Assembly: GCA_900177435.1 (NCBI GenBank) | Contig: FXAI01000001.1 | Span: 619,256-683,255, forward strand | Direction of reading: 5' to 3' | Length of the DNA: 64,000 nucleotides | DNA from: Alteromonadaceae bacterium Bs31 | GTDB lineage: Bacteria; Pseudomonadota; Gammaproteobacteria; Pseudomonadales; Cellvibrionaceae | Part shown: positions 8,638 through 18,497 of the stretch, piece after piece | Numbering within the stretch: the stretch's first letter is position 1 | Layout: each line of letters opens with the position of its first letter | The notes under the pieces: generated by a model | Told to the model about the DNA's origin: nothing | The model's database searches: none | The model's input: the letters and a program-made list of their open reading frames with translations, nothing else | Translations under genes and position numbers: made by a program

Positions 8638-11600
8638 ATGGCCAAACAAACCTGCGTCAGCTCACTCTGGCAAAAAAAAGCAAAACTGGCTTGCCTTTCG
8701 TTGGCTGCTTCTCTCTTTCTGAGCGCCTGCGGTGGTGGGTACGACGGAGGCGGTACGCCAGACCAGCCAAGCCCAACTGCAACACCCGCTCCGGTAGACG
8801 TGCCTGACCCTACTCTTGAGCCAACGCCTCCATCGATAGAGAAATCTGAGGCGCCGAGCAAGCTGGAGTACCTCAATCGCGGTTTGGTGGTTGTGCCAGA
8901 CACGGTCGGTAATGCGGTCAGCTGGCGTCTGTTAGGTACGGACAATCCTGCGATCGTTTTCGATGTTTACCGCAACGATAGCAAGCTAAATGAAACGCCC
9001 CTTACGCATACAACCTTTTATAAGGATGTAGAAGGGCAAGCAGATGACGTCTATCAGGTGCGTGGCATGGTGGATGGCACTGAAGTCAGTGTGTCTGCCA
9101 GTGCGCAGCCTTGGTCGGCTGCCTACCACAGTGTGCCTTTACAGCGACCTAAAGACGGTCGCGTTCAGGACGATAGATATGAATACACCGCTAACGATGC
9201 CAGTGTGGCTGACTTGGACGGCGACGGGCAATACGAGATTGTTTTAAAGTGGATGCCCCGCAATATTGAAGAAGCGCCCAGTAACCGGGTTCAGCACGGC
9301 GGTTCAAGGGATAATTCTCAGGCGGGTATCACTGCCCACGTCATTTTTGACGCCTATACCCTAGAAGGCGTGCACCTTTGGCGAATCGATTTAGGTCCCA
9401 ATATTCGCGCCGGTGCGCACTACAACCCGTTTCTGGTCTATGACTTCGACGGCGATGGCCGCGCTGAAATGGCGGTTAGAACGGCGGACGGTTCTATCGA
9501 TGGCCGTGGGGTGGTGATAGGTGACCCCGATGTTGATTACCGAAATGAAAATGGTTTTATTACAGAAGGGCCTGAGTTCGTCACTATGTTTGATGGCCTT
9601 TCTGGAGAGGCTTTAGACTCGATCGACTATGTACCAGCCCGTGGCAGCATTGATGACTGGGGGTCCAACAGCGATAACGGCAATAGAGCTGACCGCTTTT
9701 TAGGGGCTGTTGCCTACCTGGATGGTGAAAACCCCAGCCTTATTATGTCGCGCGGTGTTTATGCGCGTGTTTCGCTGGCGGCCTTTGATTGGGTGGACGG
9801 CGCTTTCCAGCAACGTTGGTTGCTAGATACTGGCACAGATTCATCTCACCCGCTGTTTGGTGGTGGCAACCATAATCTGGCAGTTGGTGATGTGGACGCC
9901 GATGGCAAGCAGGAGATTATCTATGGCTCCGGCGCAATTGATGACGATGGCAGTGTGCTCTATGGCACAGGCTTGTGTGATGGTGATGCCATGCATATGG
10001 GCGACCTGGACCCAGATCGCGAAGGCCTGGAAGTGTTTGTGCCCCATGAAAGTTCAGATTGTTACGGCGACTATGGCGTAGAAATGCACGATGCTGCTAC
10101 TGGAGAGATTCTCTGGAGCATGCCGGATGTCTCCGGAGACATCGGCCGTGGGCTTTCCGCCAACATCGACCCGCGTCACCCCGGTAATGAAAACTGGGCC
10201 GCGAGGGGTAACCTGACAACTGCAGCTGGTGTCGACTTGGGCGAAAAGCCGGACAGTATCAACTTTGCCATATGGTGGGAGGGCGACCTGCTGCGAGAGT
10301 TGCTGGATGGCTCCAATATTTACAAGTGGAACTACACCGGCTCAGAGATTTACACCATGCTAGCTGCCGGTAGCGAGGGTGCAGAATCAAATAATGGTAC
10401 AAAAGCAAACCCCAGCTTGTCTGCCGACCTTTTCGGCGACTGGCGCGAGGAAGCCATTTGGCCGAACAAAAGCCACAATGAGCTAATGATCTTCTCTACA
10501 CCGCATACAACCAATACTCGTATGCACACCTTAATGCACGACCCCCAATATAGAGCGGCCGTTGCCTGGCAGAACGTAAGTTACAACCAGCCACCCACCC
10601 CCAGCTTCTTTGTTGGCCAGGGGATGCCCCAGCGATGGGAATCTGATATTGCTATTACCGAGGGTGGCGAGTGGGCCAAGCTGGTTGCTCAGGGTAGTGA
10701 TGAGAGCATCGATGTACGCCTCTTCATGAACGGCTTTGACGTTGATGCTATTAAGCTGTACCGCGACACAGACGACGATCCCGAAGGCCGCAAGCTAATT
10801 GCCACACTAAGTGGTGATGAGCGTTCATTTGTGGATGAGGGTGATGAAGAGGTCGCTGTTGTGCCCGATGTGTACTACTACTACTGGGCTGAACTGGAGG
10901 GAAGTACTGCTTCATCCACCATCGAGCTGGATGTAAGCCGCACTAAACTCACCAAGACCTTGCTTCCCTCTTATTGGGTAGGTGCCATACCTTCACAAGG
11001 CGATGTTGGGCCTGTAAAGGTAATCTGGGAAACCGAAAATATTGCAAGTGACGAAATAAATATTTACCGCGTGGAGGCCGCCAGTGCTGATGAAACGCCC
11101 AACTTCGATGGCAGAAGCCTGGTGGGTATGCCGGAAGTCTCTGCTACTGAATGGGTTGATGATAGCAGTGCGCCTGACACGGCTTATTTTTACTGGGTGG
11201 AGTTTGTAGATGATGCCGCTGAGGCAACCTATACGCCGGCACCTCGCTATGCTGAGCATCTGCCGATCCCAGTCATAAATCTCACTGCTGAGCACATTGG
11301 TAATACCATCGTGGTGAACTGGGAGCTATCGGATTTCCGCCCTGCTATCGGCTCGGTTGAGGTGTACCGTAATACCAGAAATACACAAGACGGTCGCACC
11401 AGAGTAGTACGAGGTGCTAGTGAAAGCGGTACATTTAGTGATGACACGCCACCTGCCTCGGCAACGGATCCAGATCCCGCTATAGAGGGACGAGTTTACT
11501 GGTACACCCTAAAAGTTGTGCTGGAAGACGGTTCACAACCAATCATTCCGCTGGTACCTGAAGGTGGTGTTTTCATCTCCTCCGGTGAAGGTAAAACCAT

Positions 11601-13326
11601 GGTAGGGGCCTGGGCAGAGGCTGCAGTTGTTGACGATAACCTGCAATTAGAGCTCAGCTGGAAAAACTACCACGTGGATATAGCCAGTGTTGAGATTTTC
11701 CGCGATACCCAGGAAGACGGAGCAAACCGCGTTTCCATGGGTGCCGTTGACGCGACTGCGACATCCTGGAAAGACATCTCACCGGTTGAAGGCGCTACCC
11801 ATTATTATTGGGTAGAAGTGACCGATACTGATGGCGTGGTGCATACCTCCACGGTGACTAACGGTGTGAGCCGACCTCCAGAGACGAATCTTCTGGCTGT
11901 TCCGGCTGCTGGCGGTATCACTGTGAGTTGGGATCTGAAGTACTTCCCAGCGGAGTTGACCTCTATTGAACTGTATCGCAACACATCTCCAACTTTGGGT
12001 GGCCGGGACCGTATAGCAGCCGGTCTGCCAATGAGCGGCAGCCTGTTGGATGACGGCACAGTCGCTGGAGCGCCGCTCGAAGTTGGGCAAACCTACTGGT
12101 ATATGTTCAAGCTGAATGGCGGTAGCCCCAATACCGACCCGGAAGCGGAAGTGACCTACGTGTTAGTCGACGGAACCAACCTGGTTTCTACCCAGGTGGG
12201 CAATAATGTTGAGCTGATCTGGAACATGCATGGCTATGACTTTGATATCGCATCGGCAGAGCTCTACCGTAACGACAGCAACAGCATTGAGGGGCGCACC
12301 AAGCTTGCGGATGTAGCTTCCAACGGCAGTTATGTTGACACCGGGCCCTTCGTGTCGGGAACAAGCTACTGGTATATGTTTAAACTCAATGATGATGTGG
12401 ACACAGATCCAGAGGCGGAGCTAGCCTATACCTTGCCCGCAGGAACCAATTTGAGCACCTCTCTAAACGGCGATGGCAATATTGAGGTGAGCTGGAATTT
12501 GCAGAACTATCCCTTCGATATTACCAGCGTTGAACTCTATCGTAACGATAGAGGGGATAAGCTGGACGGACGTGTGCGACTTGCTCAAGGCCTTGAATCC
12601 AGTGCTACATTTGTAGATGACGGCAGTGTCGAGCCTCTTCAGGCTGGCACCAGCTACTGGTATATGTTTAAGCTCAATGGTGCGGAGAATACTTCTCCGG
12701 AGGCAGAAATTGTATATACCGGAACAGGTATTCCAGCGGCAACAAATCTCACGTCTGCGATAAACGGTAGTGCTATTGATTTGAGTTGGGATATTCAGGG
12801 CTATACGCTTGATGGCACCATCGACCTGTATCGCAATGACAAAGACGAACCCAATGGTAGAGTGCGTGTCGCTGCAGACGTTGGCGCCTCAGGCACCTTC
12901 AGCGATGATGGAAGCGTTGAGCCTCTGTTTGCCGGTGTAGATTATTGGTATATGTTCAAGATCAACGGCACCGGTGAGAATACCCCTGTAGAGGCGCAAA
13001 TTACCTATGGTACAGCACCGCCTGCTGGGCTAAATATGACCTCCGCTGTTAAGTCCACTGCGGACGGGGATGTGATAGAAGTGCGCTGGAACCTTCAGGG
13101 CTTTGCTGGTCAGGATGGCACCATTGAGCTATACCGCATTCAGGATGGTGTCTCTGGACGTAAGCGCATTTCACGAAGCGTTAAGCCTTGGGGTGTATTC
13201 GAAGATAATGGCGACGACACTGCCGCTGTTGGCGATTTGGTGTCCGGTGCAACCTACTCCTATCAGTTTAAGTTCACATCCAACAACCAAAGCTCTGATG
13301 CAGGTGGGGAAATCACCTTTCCTTAA
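8638..13326 (+). CDS. PL11 rhamnogalacturonan lyase lipoprotein with nine C-terminal modules
   Basis: I start at the ATG giving MAKQTCVSS (GGAG 9 bases upstream), which gives a clean lipoprotein signal with lipobox LSAC and a Pro/Thr-rich linker. Residues about 75-675 are the PL11 rhamnogalacturonan lyase (YesW-like): an N-terminal beta domain, then a propeller with calcium-type loops DLDGDGQYEI, DFDGDGRAEMAVRTADGS and DVDADGKQEI, ending near YNQPPTPSFF. The remaining roughly 890 residues are about nine tandem 85-105-residue beta-sandwich modules (ELYRN ... GR.R.A ... SYWYMFKLN). Typical PL11 enzymes are 600-850 residues, so this tail is exceptional. It probably cleaves the rhamnogalacturonan I backbone by beta-elimination at the cell surface. 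Confidence 0.93.
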   Translation: MAKQTCVSSLWQKKAKLACLSLAASLFLSACGGGYDGGGTPDQPSPTATPAPVDVPDPTLEPTPPSIEKSEAPSKLEYLNRGLVVVPDTVGNAVSWRLLGTDNPAIVFDVYRNDSKLNETPLTHTTFYKDVEGQADDVYQVRGMVDGTEVSVSASAQPWSAAYHSVPLQRPKDGRVQDDRYEYTANDASVADLDGDGQYEIVLKWMPRNIEEAPSNRVQHGGSRDNSQAGITAHVIFDAYTLEGVHLWRIDLGPNIRAGAHYNPFLVYDFDGDGRAEMAVRTADGSIDGRGVVIGDPDVDYRNENGFITEGPEFVTMFDGLSGEALDSIDYVPARGSIDDWGSNSDNGNRADRFLGAVAYLDGENPSLIMSRGVYARVSLAAFDWVDGAFQQRWLLDTGTDSSHPLFGGGNHNLAVGDVDADGKQEIIYGSGAIDDDGSVLYGTGLCDGDAMHMGDLDPDREGLEVFVPHESSDCYGDYGVEMHDAATGEILWSMPDVSGDIGRGLSANIDPRHPGNENWAARGNLTTAAGVDLGEKPDSINFAIWWEGDLLRELLDGSNIYKWNYTGSEIYTMLAAGSEGAESNNGTKANPSLSADLFGDWREEAIWPNKSHNELMIFSTPHTTNTRMHTLMHDPQYRAAVAWQNVSYNQPPTPSFFVGQGMPQRWESDIAITEGGEWAKLVAQGSDESIDVRLFMNGFDVDAIKLYRDTDDDPEGRKLIATLSGDERSFVDEGDEEVAVVPDVYYYYWAELEGSTASSTIELDVSRTKLTKTLLPSYWVGAIPSQGDVGPVKVIWETENIASDEINIYRVEAASADETPNFDGRSLVGMPEVSATEWVDDSSAPDTAYFYWVEFVDDAAEATYTPAPRYAEHLPIPVINLTAEHIGNTIVVNWELSDFRPAIGSVEVYRNTRNTQDGRTRVVRGASESGTFSDDTPPASATDPDPAIEGRVYWYTLKVVLEDGSQPIIPLVPEGGVFISSGEGKTMVGAWAEAAVVDDNLQLELSWKNYHVDIASVEIFRDTQEDGANRVSMGAVDATATSWKDISPVEGATHYYWVEVTDTDGVVHTSTVTNGVSRPPETNLLAVPAAGGITVSWDLKYFPAELTSIELYRNTSPTLGGRDRIAAGLPMSGSLLDDGTVAGAPLEVGQTYWYMFKLNGGSPNTDPEAEVTYVLVDGTNLVSTQVGNNVELIWNMHGYDFDIASAELYRNDSNSIEGRTKLADVASNGSYVDTGPFVSGTSYWYMFKLNDDVDTDPEAELAYTLPAGTNLSTSLNGDGNIEVSWNLQNYPFDITSVELYRNDRGDKLDGRVRLAQGLESSATFVDDGSVEPLQAGTSYWYMFKLNGAENTSPEAEIVYTGTGIPAATNLTSAINGSAIDLSWDIQGYTLDGTIDLYRNDKDEPNGRVRVAADVGASGTFSDDGSVEPLFAGVDYWYMFKINGTGENTPVEAQITYGTAPPAGLNMTSAVKSTADGDVIEVRWNLQGFAGQDGTIELYRIQDGVSGRKRISRSVKPWGVFEDNGDDTAAVGDLVSGATYSYQFKFTSNNQSSDAGGEITFP

Positions 13327-13361
13327 AATGTTGTTTCAATAAGACTTTTATACCTGTTACA

Positions 13362-13386
13362 GGGGAGCCATTGGCTCCCCTTTTTT
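13362..13386 (+). terminator. Rho-independent terminator of the PL11 gene
   Basis: A GGGGAGCC / GGCTCCCC stem followed by TTTTTT lies 35 bp past the PL11 stop. Confidence 0.9.
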
Positions 13387-14209
13387 ATGTAGAGGCATTC
13401 GTTGCTGCTGCTCAGTTGGAAAATAATTTAGCGCGTATAAAGTTCCAGAAGGTTTGAGGCCGTAAGGATTTTATACGGTGAGTGTTTCCTTGTTATCTAC
13501 TAACAGTACAACTTCGGAATTTTTCTGTTTACTGGTGCAGCGGTGGTGTCGGGAGTAGCTACTGTACCTGAGGTTGTAGTCGGAGAGACTGTACTATACG
13601 GTATCCATTTACACAGTGCCGCTAACGTAGAATCTCTAGCACATGGGCCGGTTGAATCGAAATAAAGCCTTACATACGAGCAGCAAAGGCGTTTAGCCAC
13701 TGATACCAAAGTAATCGCCAGACAGGTCAAAATGTGATTGAAAGTGGTATGTCGAACTGTGATTGCAGAAAATCAGATGAAGTTGGCGATAAGTGATGAG
13801 GATACTGAGATGTTAAAGTACTTTTTGCAAAGGGCATTCTCGGCGCTAGCTTAACGCTTGATGTGTTTTTATTTGTAGCGATAGTGTTGGGGGTTTTTAT
13901 AATTGTTTGCAGGTACTGATGTTCAAGGAGTATTGGGCAATAAACAGGATTTCCTCCCATTTGTAGTACTCCCATTTGTAGTAGCTCAGACTTGATCGGA
14001 CAGTGACCGGTTTATTAATCGGTACCTGTTAGATTAGATCTGGTCTGAACGTCTACACACGAATAGAGCTTCAACAAAGGGTGCAGACGAGCGCTTAACA
14101 ACGGCGGTAAAACATGAGTGTTTAATTATGCAAAACAAACACGCCTGGAGGCCAATTGTTTATCGGGTTGATAGCCTGAGGACTTAAGCGTTGCCTTCGC
14201 TGCATTAGC
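13387..14209. other. Long intergenic region without a supported gene
   Basis: Over 800 bp between the PL11 terminator and the isomerase gene contain only short open frames with no recognisable domain or ribosome-binding site. I see no RNA gene, repeat or mobile element here. It may be decayed sequence. Confidence 0.5.
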
Positions 14210-15103
14210 TTAGCTGTCGCCGTCATTAAGCCAGGTTTTTTCTGCAACTTTTTCAAGAAAGGCAAAAGTTGCTTTCGCTTTATCGGGCCCGGTTTCTTCC
14301 AGTAAAATGGGAACGTGTTTTTTGTCGACTTGTGCCACACGTTTAAATACACCTTCCCAGTCCATTTCCCCTTCTCCCGCAGGGATTGGCCCGGACTTAA
14401 TGCGCCGGTATTCCCCTGGTACCATACGATAGTCTTTTGCGTGTATGGCAACAATTCTTTCGCCAAAAGCATCGAAACAGTCGTCCAGAAATGTGTCCAT
14501 ATTGCTTATGCCGTTCCGAGGAATCAGATTTGTTGGATCAAAAATAATACCGACGGCCGGGGAGTCTGCAGCTTTCAGCAGTCGCCTTACGTGCTCTGTT
14601 GAAGAGAGTGCATGTATTTCTGCCACTGGTTCCACACCAACATAAATTGCCTCGCCATCTTCCCAGCTTTTTTCTGCTGAGCGAATCAAGCGAACTAAGC
14701 CTTTCTGTGCCACCAGGAAAGCTGCTTCCAATGCTTGCTGACTGGTTCCGTAGGGCAGGGGTGAACCCGTCTCCGTTCCCACGATGCGGCAATTAAACTT
14801 GGCTGCAGCAGCAAGGTGGGCTTCAAATCGTTGAAGTGCACGTTCTCGCTCAAGCTGATCCAGGCATACCATGTCGATATAGCAACCGAGCACGGCTATA
14901 CCAAGCTGAGCCCCATAAAAGGCATCTTTAATACCCTTAATGCCCTCGTCGCCAATCTCACTCGGCAGGAGAGGCCCGGAGGGCAGAGCCTTTGCCAGTG
15001 CCAGCTGCACGCAGCTCGCTCCGCTTTTTGAAATTGCTGTTGCCAGGGCTGGGGCGGGAAGTGTGCCGAAGTCGTGAGCACGTAGGCCAAGGTAAGGGAG
15101 CAT
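14210..15103 (-). CDS. Sugar phosphate isomerase/epimerase-like TIM barrel protein
   Basis: The product has 297 residues and begins MLPYLGLRAHDFG with GGAG seven bases upstream. It is a xylose-isomerase-like (AP endonuclease 2 fold) barrel. Likely metal ligands sit in GVEPVAEI, IIFDPTNLI, IVAIHAKDY and ILLEETG, the usual Glu/Asp/His/Glu spacing. There is no signal peptide, so it is cytoplasmic. In this locus it probably handles a sugar released from rhamnogalacturonan, for example rhamnose or a ketouronate, but the family covers many substrates and the exact reaction cannot be told from sequence. Confidence 0.8.
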   Translation of the reverse strand: MLPYLGLRAHDFGTLPAPALATAISKSGASCVQLALAKALPSGPLLPSEIGDEGIKGIKDAFYGAQLGIAVLGCYIDMVCLDQLERERALQRFEAHLAAAAKFNCRIVGTETGSPLPYGTSQQALEAAFLVAQKGLVRLIRSAEKSWEDGEAIYVGVEPVAEIHALSSTEHVRRLLKAADSPAVGIIFDPTNLIPRNGISNMDTFLDDCFDAFGERIVAIHAKDYRMVPGEYRRIKSGPIPAGEGEMDWEGVFKRVAQVDKKHVPILLEETGPDKAKATFAFLEKVAEKTWLNDGDS

Positions 15104-15380
15104 AGCTCTTCTCCGTCTAGGTGTTGATCGCAGTCACGCTGCGAAATGATCTAAATTGATTGAAATGTACCAATGGTTGGCGCAAATAACAACGTGCGCT
15201 TGTTTTTTAACCTTCGGTAGGTCGGTTGCTGTGTTTACCGGATACCTTAGTTGGCTCGCGTGCTTTTTTGCGCTTCGTTCCGTCAGAGGAGTTACGGCGG
15301 TATTTGGCCATGAGAAATTCTCGCTAGGTCTGGCAAAGTTGGCTTGGCTAGAGGGCGCAAACATTTAAGGGGGGGCACTC

Positions 15381-15417
15381 AAAAAAGCAGCAGGCAAATA
15401 ACACTTTGCCTGCTGCG
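15381..15417 (-). terminator. Rho-independent terminator of the beta-helix gene
   Basis: The stem GCAGCAGGCAAA / TTTGCCTGCTGC is followed on the minus strand by six T, just past the beta-helix stop codon. The rest of the 15104-15455 gap holds no supported gene. Confidence 0.88.
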
Positions 15418-15455
15418 AGGTGGGGTAATTGTGTGCGCTACTTTAGTGAGCCACT

Positions 15456-16307
15456 TTAATTGGCAATGCTTCCACCACAGTCAGCTTTGATGGCGTTGTT
15501 AGAGCCTCCTCGAATTCGACAATTTGGGTTACCTCGAACTTTACCGCCATTCACTTTGGTATCGCTGGAGTCTTGAATGTAAATCCCTTCTTTTGTGGAT
15601 CCAGAGATATCAACGGAATTAACAGTTATGCCGCGAGTACCGCTTACGGTGAAAAATCCTCGGCCCGAGTTACGAGATTTAACTTTTCCAACTGAAACGT
15701 TGGGGCCGGCATTATTTGCGAATCGTAAAGTGGCGTAGCCGCCGCCTTGATTGTTGCGGTCACCGGTCACTGAGCTGACACTGCCGTTGCGGCTTCGGTT
15801 GATTAGAAGCCCGCTTCCACCCGTTTTATTAGCGGTAATATTGCCAATGGTAAAGCCGTTTACATCCCAGAGTTCAACCGCATGGCCGCCTACGTTGTCT
15901 GCGGTAACGTTGTTAATGGTAACGCTTTTATTTTCGGTGCCTTTGTCAAAACGAATACCGCCAACACTGCCGCTCATATTCTTCATTTTGAAGTTAGAAA
16001 TAGTGAAGCTGCTGCAGCCGCGTGCAAACAGGGCATAGCGAGGGCTGTTGGTAACGGTTACATTTTTGATGGTTACGCCGCGTCTGTTCATACATCTAAA
16101 TAAACCGTCATTCTTAATATTGCCGCCGTCGATTGTTCTACCGCCAAAGTCGTAAGTCTCGTTATCGGTAAGGCTTATTGGAGAGCTTGGTTTTGAGGGT
16201 ATTTTGCTGGTGTCATAGGCCTGGGCGCTAAGTACCGTGCCGGAAAGAACGACAACAAAGGTAGCGGTGATCATTCGAATGAATTTATTGTTTTTTAAGG
16301 TATGCAT
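15456..16307 (-). CDS. Secreted right-handed parallel beta-helix protein
   Basis: The start chosen is the ATG giving MHTLKNNKF, with AAGG upstream; a longer frame exists but would bury the signal peptide. The signal peptide ends near LSAQA. The mature protein (about 255 residues) is repetitive, with coils such as VTIKNVTVTNS, FTISNFKMKNMSG, VTINNVTADNV and ITVNSVDISGS, the turn pattern of pectate-lyase-like helices. Four cysteines are visible near the two ends. The context suggests a pectin-active or pectin-binding protein, but I cannot see a conserved catalytic set and assign no activity. Confidence 0.75.
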   Translation of the reverse strand: MHTLKNNKFIRMITATFVVVLSGTVLSAQAYDTSKIPSKPSSPISLTDNETYDFGGRTIDGGNIKNDGLFRCMNRRGVTIKNVTVTNSPRYALFARGCSSFTISNFKMKNMSGSVGGIRFDKGTENKSVTINNVTADNVGGHAVELWDVNGFTIGNITANKTGGSGLLINRSRNGSVSSVTGDRNNQGGGYATLRFANNAGPNVSVGKVKSRNSGRGFFTVSGTRGITVNSVDISGSTKEGIYIQDSSDTKVNGGKVRGNPNCRIRGGSNNAIKADCGGSIAN

Positions 16308-16806
16308 TAAGTTTTGCCTTCTTATTAGTAGTAAATTTCTCGCGTGAAATCCCTTGCTAAAGTCAGGCGCCAAGCCTCGCAATCCCTTGGCTGTCACGAG
16401 CCCCCTGAAGACGACAAGCTTTCAGGTCACGATCTATGCTGCATGATAATGATTGTAAATGCAATTAAAATAATACTAAATGATTAGATGTGCTTGTATT
16501 GAAGAGTTTGTAGCGCCACTATATATGGACCAGTCAAATATCTGACTGGTAATGATTGCCAGTATGTGAACTGCTTCGCAAGTGCTGTTTGGTGCTGTAC
16601 GCCGGAATTGGACGTTTTGGGCCTATAGGTTTGAGAAAGTACTGTATGGGGAGGCTGGTACAGGCACCGGGGTACAGCTGCAAGAAGGGAGAAAGGGTTC
16701 TTTGCCTGCGAGCTGTCTGTATCCACTGGAGTAAAGTGTGGCTACCGCAGATTAAAGTACAATTACCGCTATCTAGCTATGTATATCCTGGGTTCAATGA
16801 GACTCG
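16308..16806. other. Divergent intergenic region upstream of GH28
   Basis: About 500 bp lie between the divergent beta-helix and GH28 genes. It presumably contains both promoters. No gene, RNA or well-supported operator was seen. Confidence 0.5.
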
Positions 16807-18135
16807 ATGATTAATACCGTTCTACAAGCGCCATTCGCTGCGTTTCAGCTAAAGGAGCCCGACTTTTCTGAAGCGCTTGAATTTTCGATCACCGAGTTTG
16901 GCGCCCTACGGGAAGACAAAGCGGCGACTACACGTGCGTTAAAGCTAGCCATTGAGGCTGCATCATCTTCAGGTCTGGGGCGTGTGATTGTGCCCCAAGG
17001 AATTTGGTTGACTGCTGCTATTCATCTTAAAAGCAATGTGAACCTTCATTTAGAGCACGGCGCTACCTTACTTTTTTCTGATGACCCTTCCGATTACCTT
17101 CCCCCGGTAAAAACCAGCTGGGAAGGCATGGAGTGTTACAACTATTCCCCTTTGGTTTATGCCTTTGAGTGTGAAAATGTGGCTATTACGGGCGAAGGCT
17201 GCCTGCAGGCAAAGCTGGAAGTGTGGGAAACCTGGTATGAGCGGCCAAAACCTCATATGGAGGCTATAGAAAAGCTTTATAAAATGGCCGCCAGTGCGGT
17301 AGCAATGGAGCAGCGCAATATGACGTATCCAGGCGCAAATTTGCGGCCACATTTTATTCAGTTCAATCGTTGTCGCCATGTTCTTGTTGAGGGGGTTTCC
17401 ATTCTCAATAGCCCTTTTTGGGTTTTACACCCCTACTTATGCGAAGACGTTGTGATTCGGCAGGTAAAAATAGAAGCCCACGGTCACAATAACGATGGCG
17501 TTGACCCAGAGATGACACAAAATATCTTGATTGAAGACTGCGTCTTTGATCAGGGTGATGATGTCATTTCAGTGAAGGCCGGGCGAGATAGTGAAGCCTG
17601 GCGGCTGAACAAGCCTTGTAAAAATATCGTATTGAGAAATTGCGCAATAAAAAATGGACACCACTTGCTAACCCTGGGCAGCGAGCTTTCGGGAGGCATT
17701 GAAAATGTATTTATCGAAGGTTGCCATTTTGAATCCAGCAAAAAATTTAATCACGAATATGTCGAAGGTACAGCCGATGCCGATGGTTTTGGGAATTTGC
17801 TGTATATAAAAACCAATGCTTATCGTGGTGGGTATGTGCGTAATATCTACGTCCATAACTGTAGCGCAAAATCACTAGGTGGCGGGGTGCTAGCGATAGA
17901 AACGGATGTGCTGTACCAGTGGCGGGCGCTGATGTCCGGCTACCCAAAGCGTTACACGCATATTGAAAACATTGAAGTGAAAAATATTGTTGCTGAGCAA
18001 TCGGAGTTTATCTGTAAGGTTGAAGGCGATGAAAGGGCACCCGTAGAAAGCGTGCTATTAGAAGATATTCAGATAGACTGTGTGACGGATTTTCAATATC
18101 AAAATGACAATATTCACGGTTTTATTGTAAAGTGA
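16807..18135 (+). CDS. GH28 polygalacturonase-like hydrolase, no signal peptide
   Basis: The product is a 442-residue parallel beta-helix of GH28 type. The catalytic set appears conserved in a bacterial variant form: NNDGVD with D230, QGDDVISVKAG with D251/D252, GHHLLTLGSE in place of the canonical GHG loop, and a YIKTN motif in place of RIK. No signal peptide precedes the ITEFGA start of the fold, so it probably acts in the cytoplasm on imported galacturonides. Exo-acting GH28 enzymes (exo-polygalacturonase, rhamnogalacturonan galacturonohydrolase, unsaturated rhamnogalacturonyl release) share this layout; which one applies cannot be decided here. The ribosome-binding site is weak. Confidence 0.87.
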   Translation: MINTVLQAPFAAFQLKEPDFSEALEFSITEFGALREDKAATTRALKLAIEAASSSGLGRVIVPQGIWLTAAIHLKSNVNLHLEHGATLLFSDDPSDYLPPVKTSWEGMECYNYSPLVYAFECENVAITGEGCLQAKLEVWETWYERPKPHMEAIEKLYKMAASAVAMEQRNMTYPGANLRPHFIQFNRCRHVLVEGVSILNSPFWVLHPYLCEDVVIRQVKIEAHGHNNDGVDPEMTQNILIEDCVFDQGDDVISVKAGRDSEAWRLNKPCKNIVLRNCAIKNGHHLLTLGSELSGGIENVFIEGCHFESSKKFNHEYVEGTADADGFGNLLYIKTNAYRGGYVRNIYVHNCSAKSLGGGVLAIETDVLYQWRALMSGYPKRYTHIENIEVKNIVAEQSEFICKVEGDERAPVESVLLEDIQIDCVTDFQYQNDNIHGFIVK

Positions 18136-18170
18136 GTTTTTGCCACAGTAAGGGGTTAAGTAGCAAAGTA

Positions 18171-18473
18171 CTAATCAAATCGAATAGTATTTCTATTGCC
18201 ATACAATTGGTGCAAGGTTATGCGGCTGGCCTGATCTTGACTCTTGCGAATGTGATTAGTCATTTCTGCTTGCGCATCCCTCAGTTTACCCTTTAAAACC
18301 AAAGAGCAAATACGAAAATGCTCTTCGTAGGTATCTGTTACGCTTTTTTCGTTGGGCCAGCCGAGCTCTCGAACCACGCGGATCTGATCGTTAATATCGG
18401 TAATGTAATCCACCAAAACCGCATTTTTTGAGATTTGCGCGAGTTGTAAGTGACAGGTTTTCCTAGGTTGCTA
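18171..18473 (-). pseudogene. 5'-truncated GntR-family regulator (FCD domain remnant)
   Basis: The frame contains HLQLAQISKNAVLVDYITD, then EEHFRICSLVLKGKLRDAQ and NHIRKSQ. These are the last helices of an FCD ligand-binding domain, with its two later metal-ligand histidines. An in-frame TAG at 18474-18476 ends the frame on the upstream side, and no GntR winged-helix sequence precedes it. The original gene would have encoded about 230 residues; only about 95 remain. It is probably the decayed regulator of this uronate/pectin locus, because FCD regulators (UxuR, ExuR types) commonly control uronate genes. Confidence 0.72.
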
Positions 18474-18497
18474 ATACGTCGTCGTGCGGACTTTTTT

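Noticed and set aside
13500..13975. Two short minus-strand frames after the PL11 terminator
   Set aside because: Low-complexity predicted products with no signal, domain or start support.
16441..16465. Fur-box-like sequence GATAATGATTGTAAATGC
   Set aside because: Only the first half matches the Fur consensus, and the neighbouring genes are pectin enzymes, not iron uptake genes.
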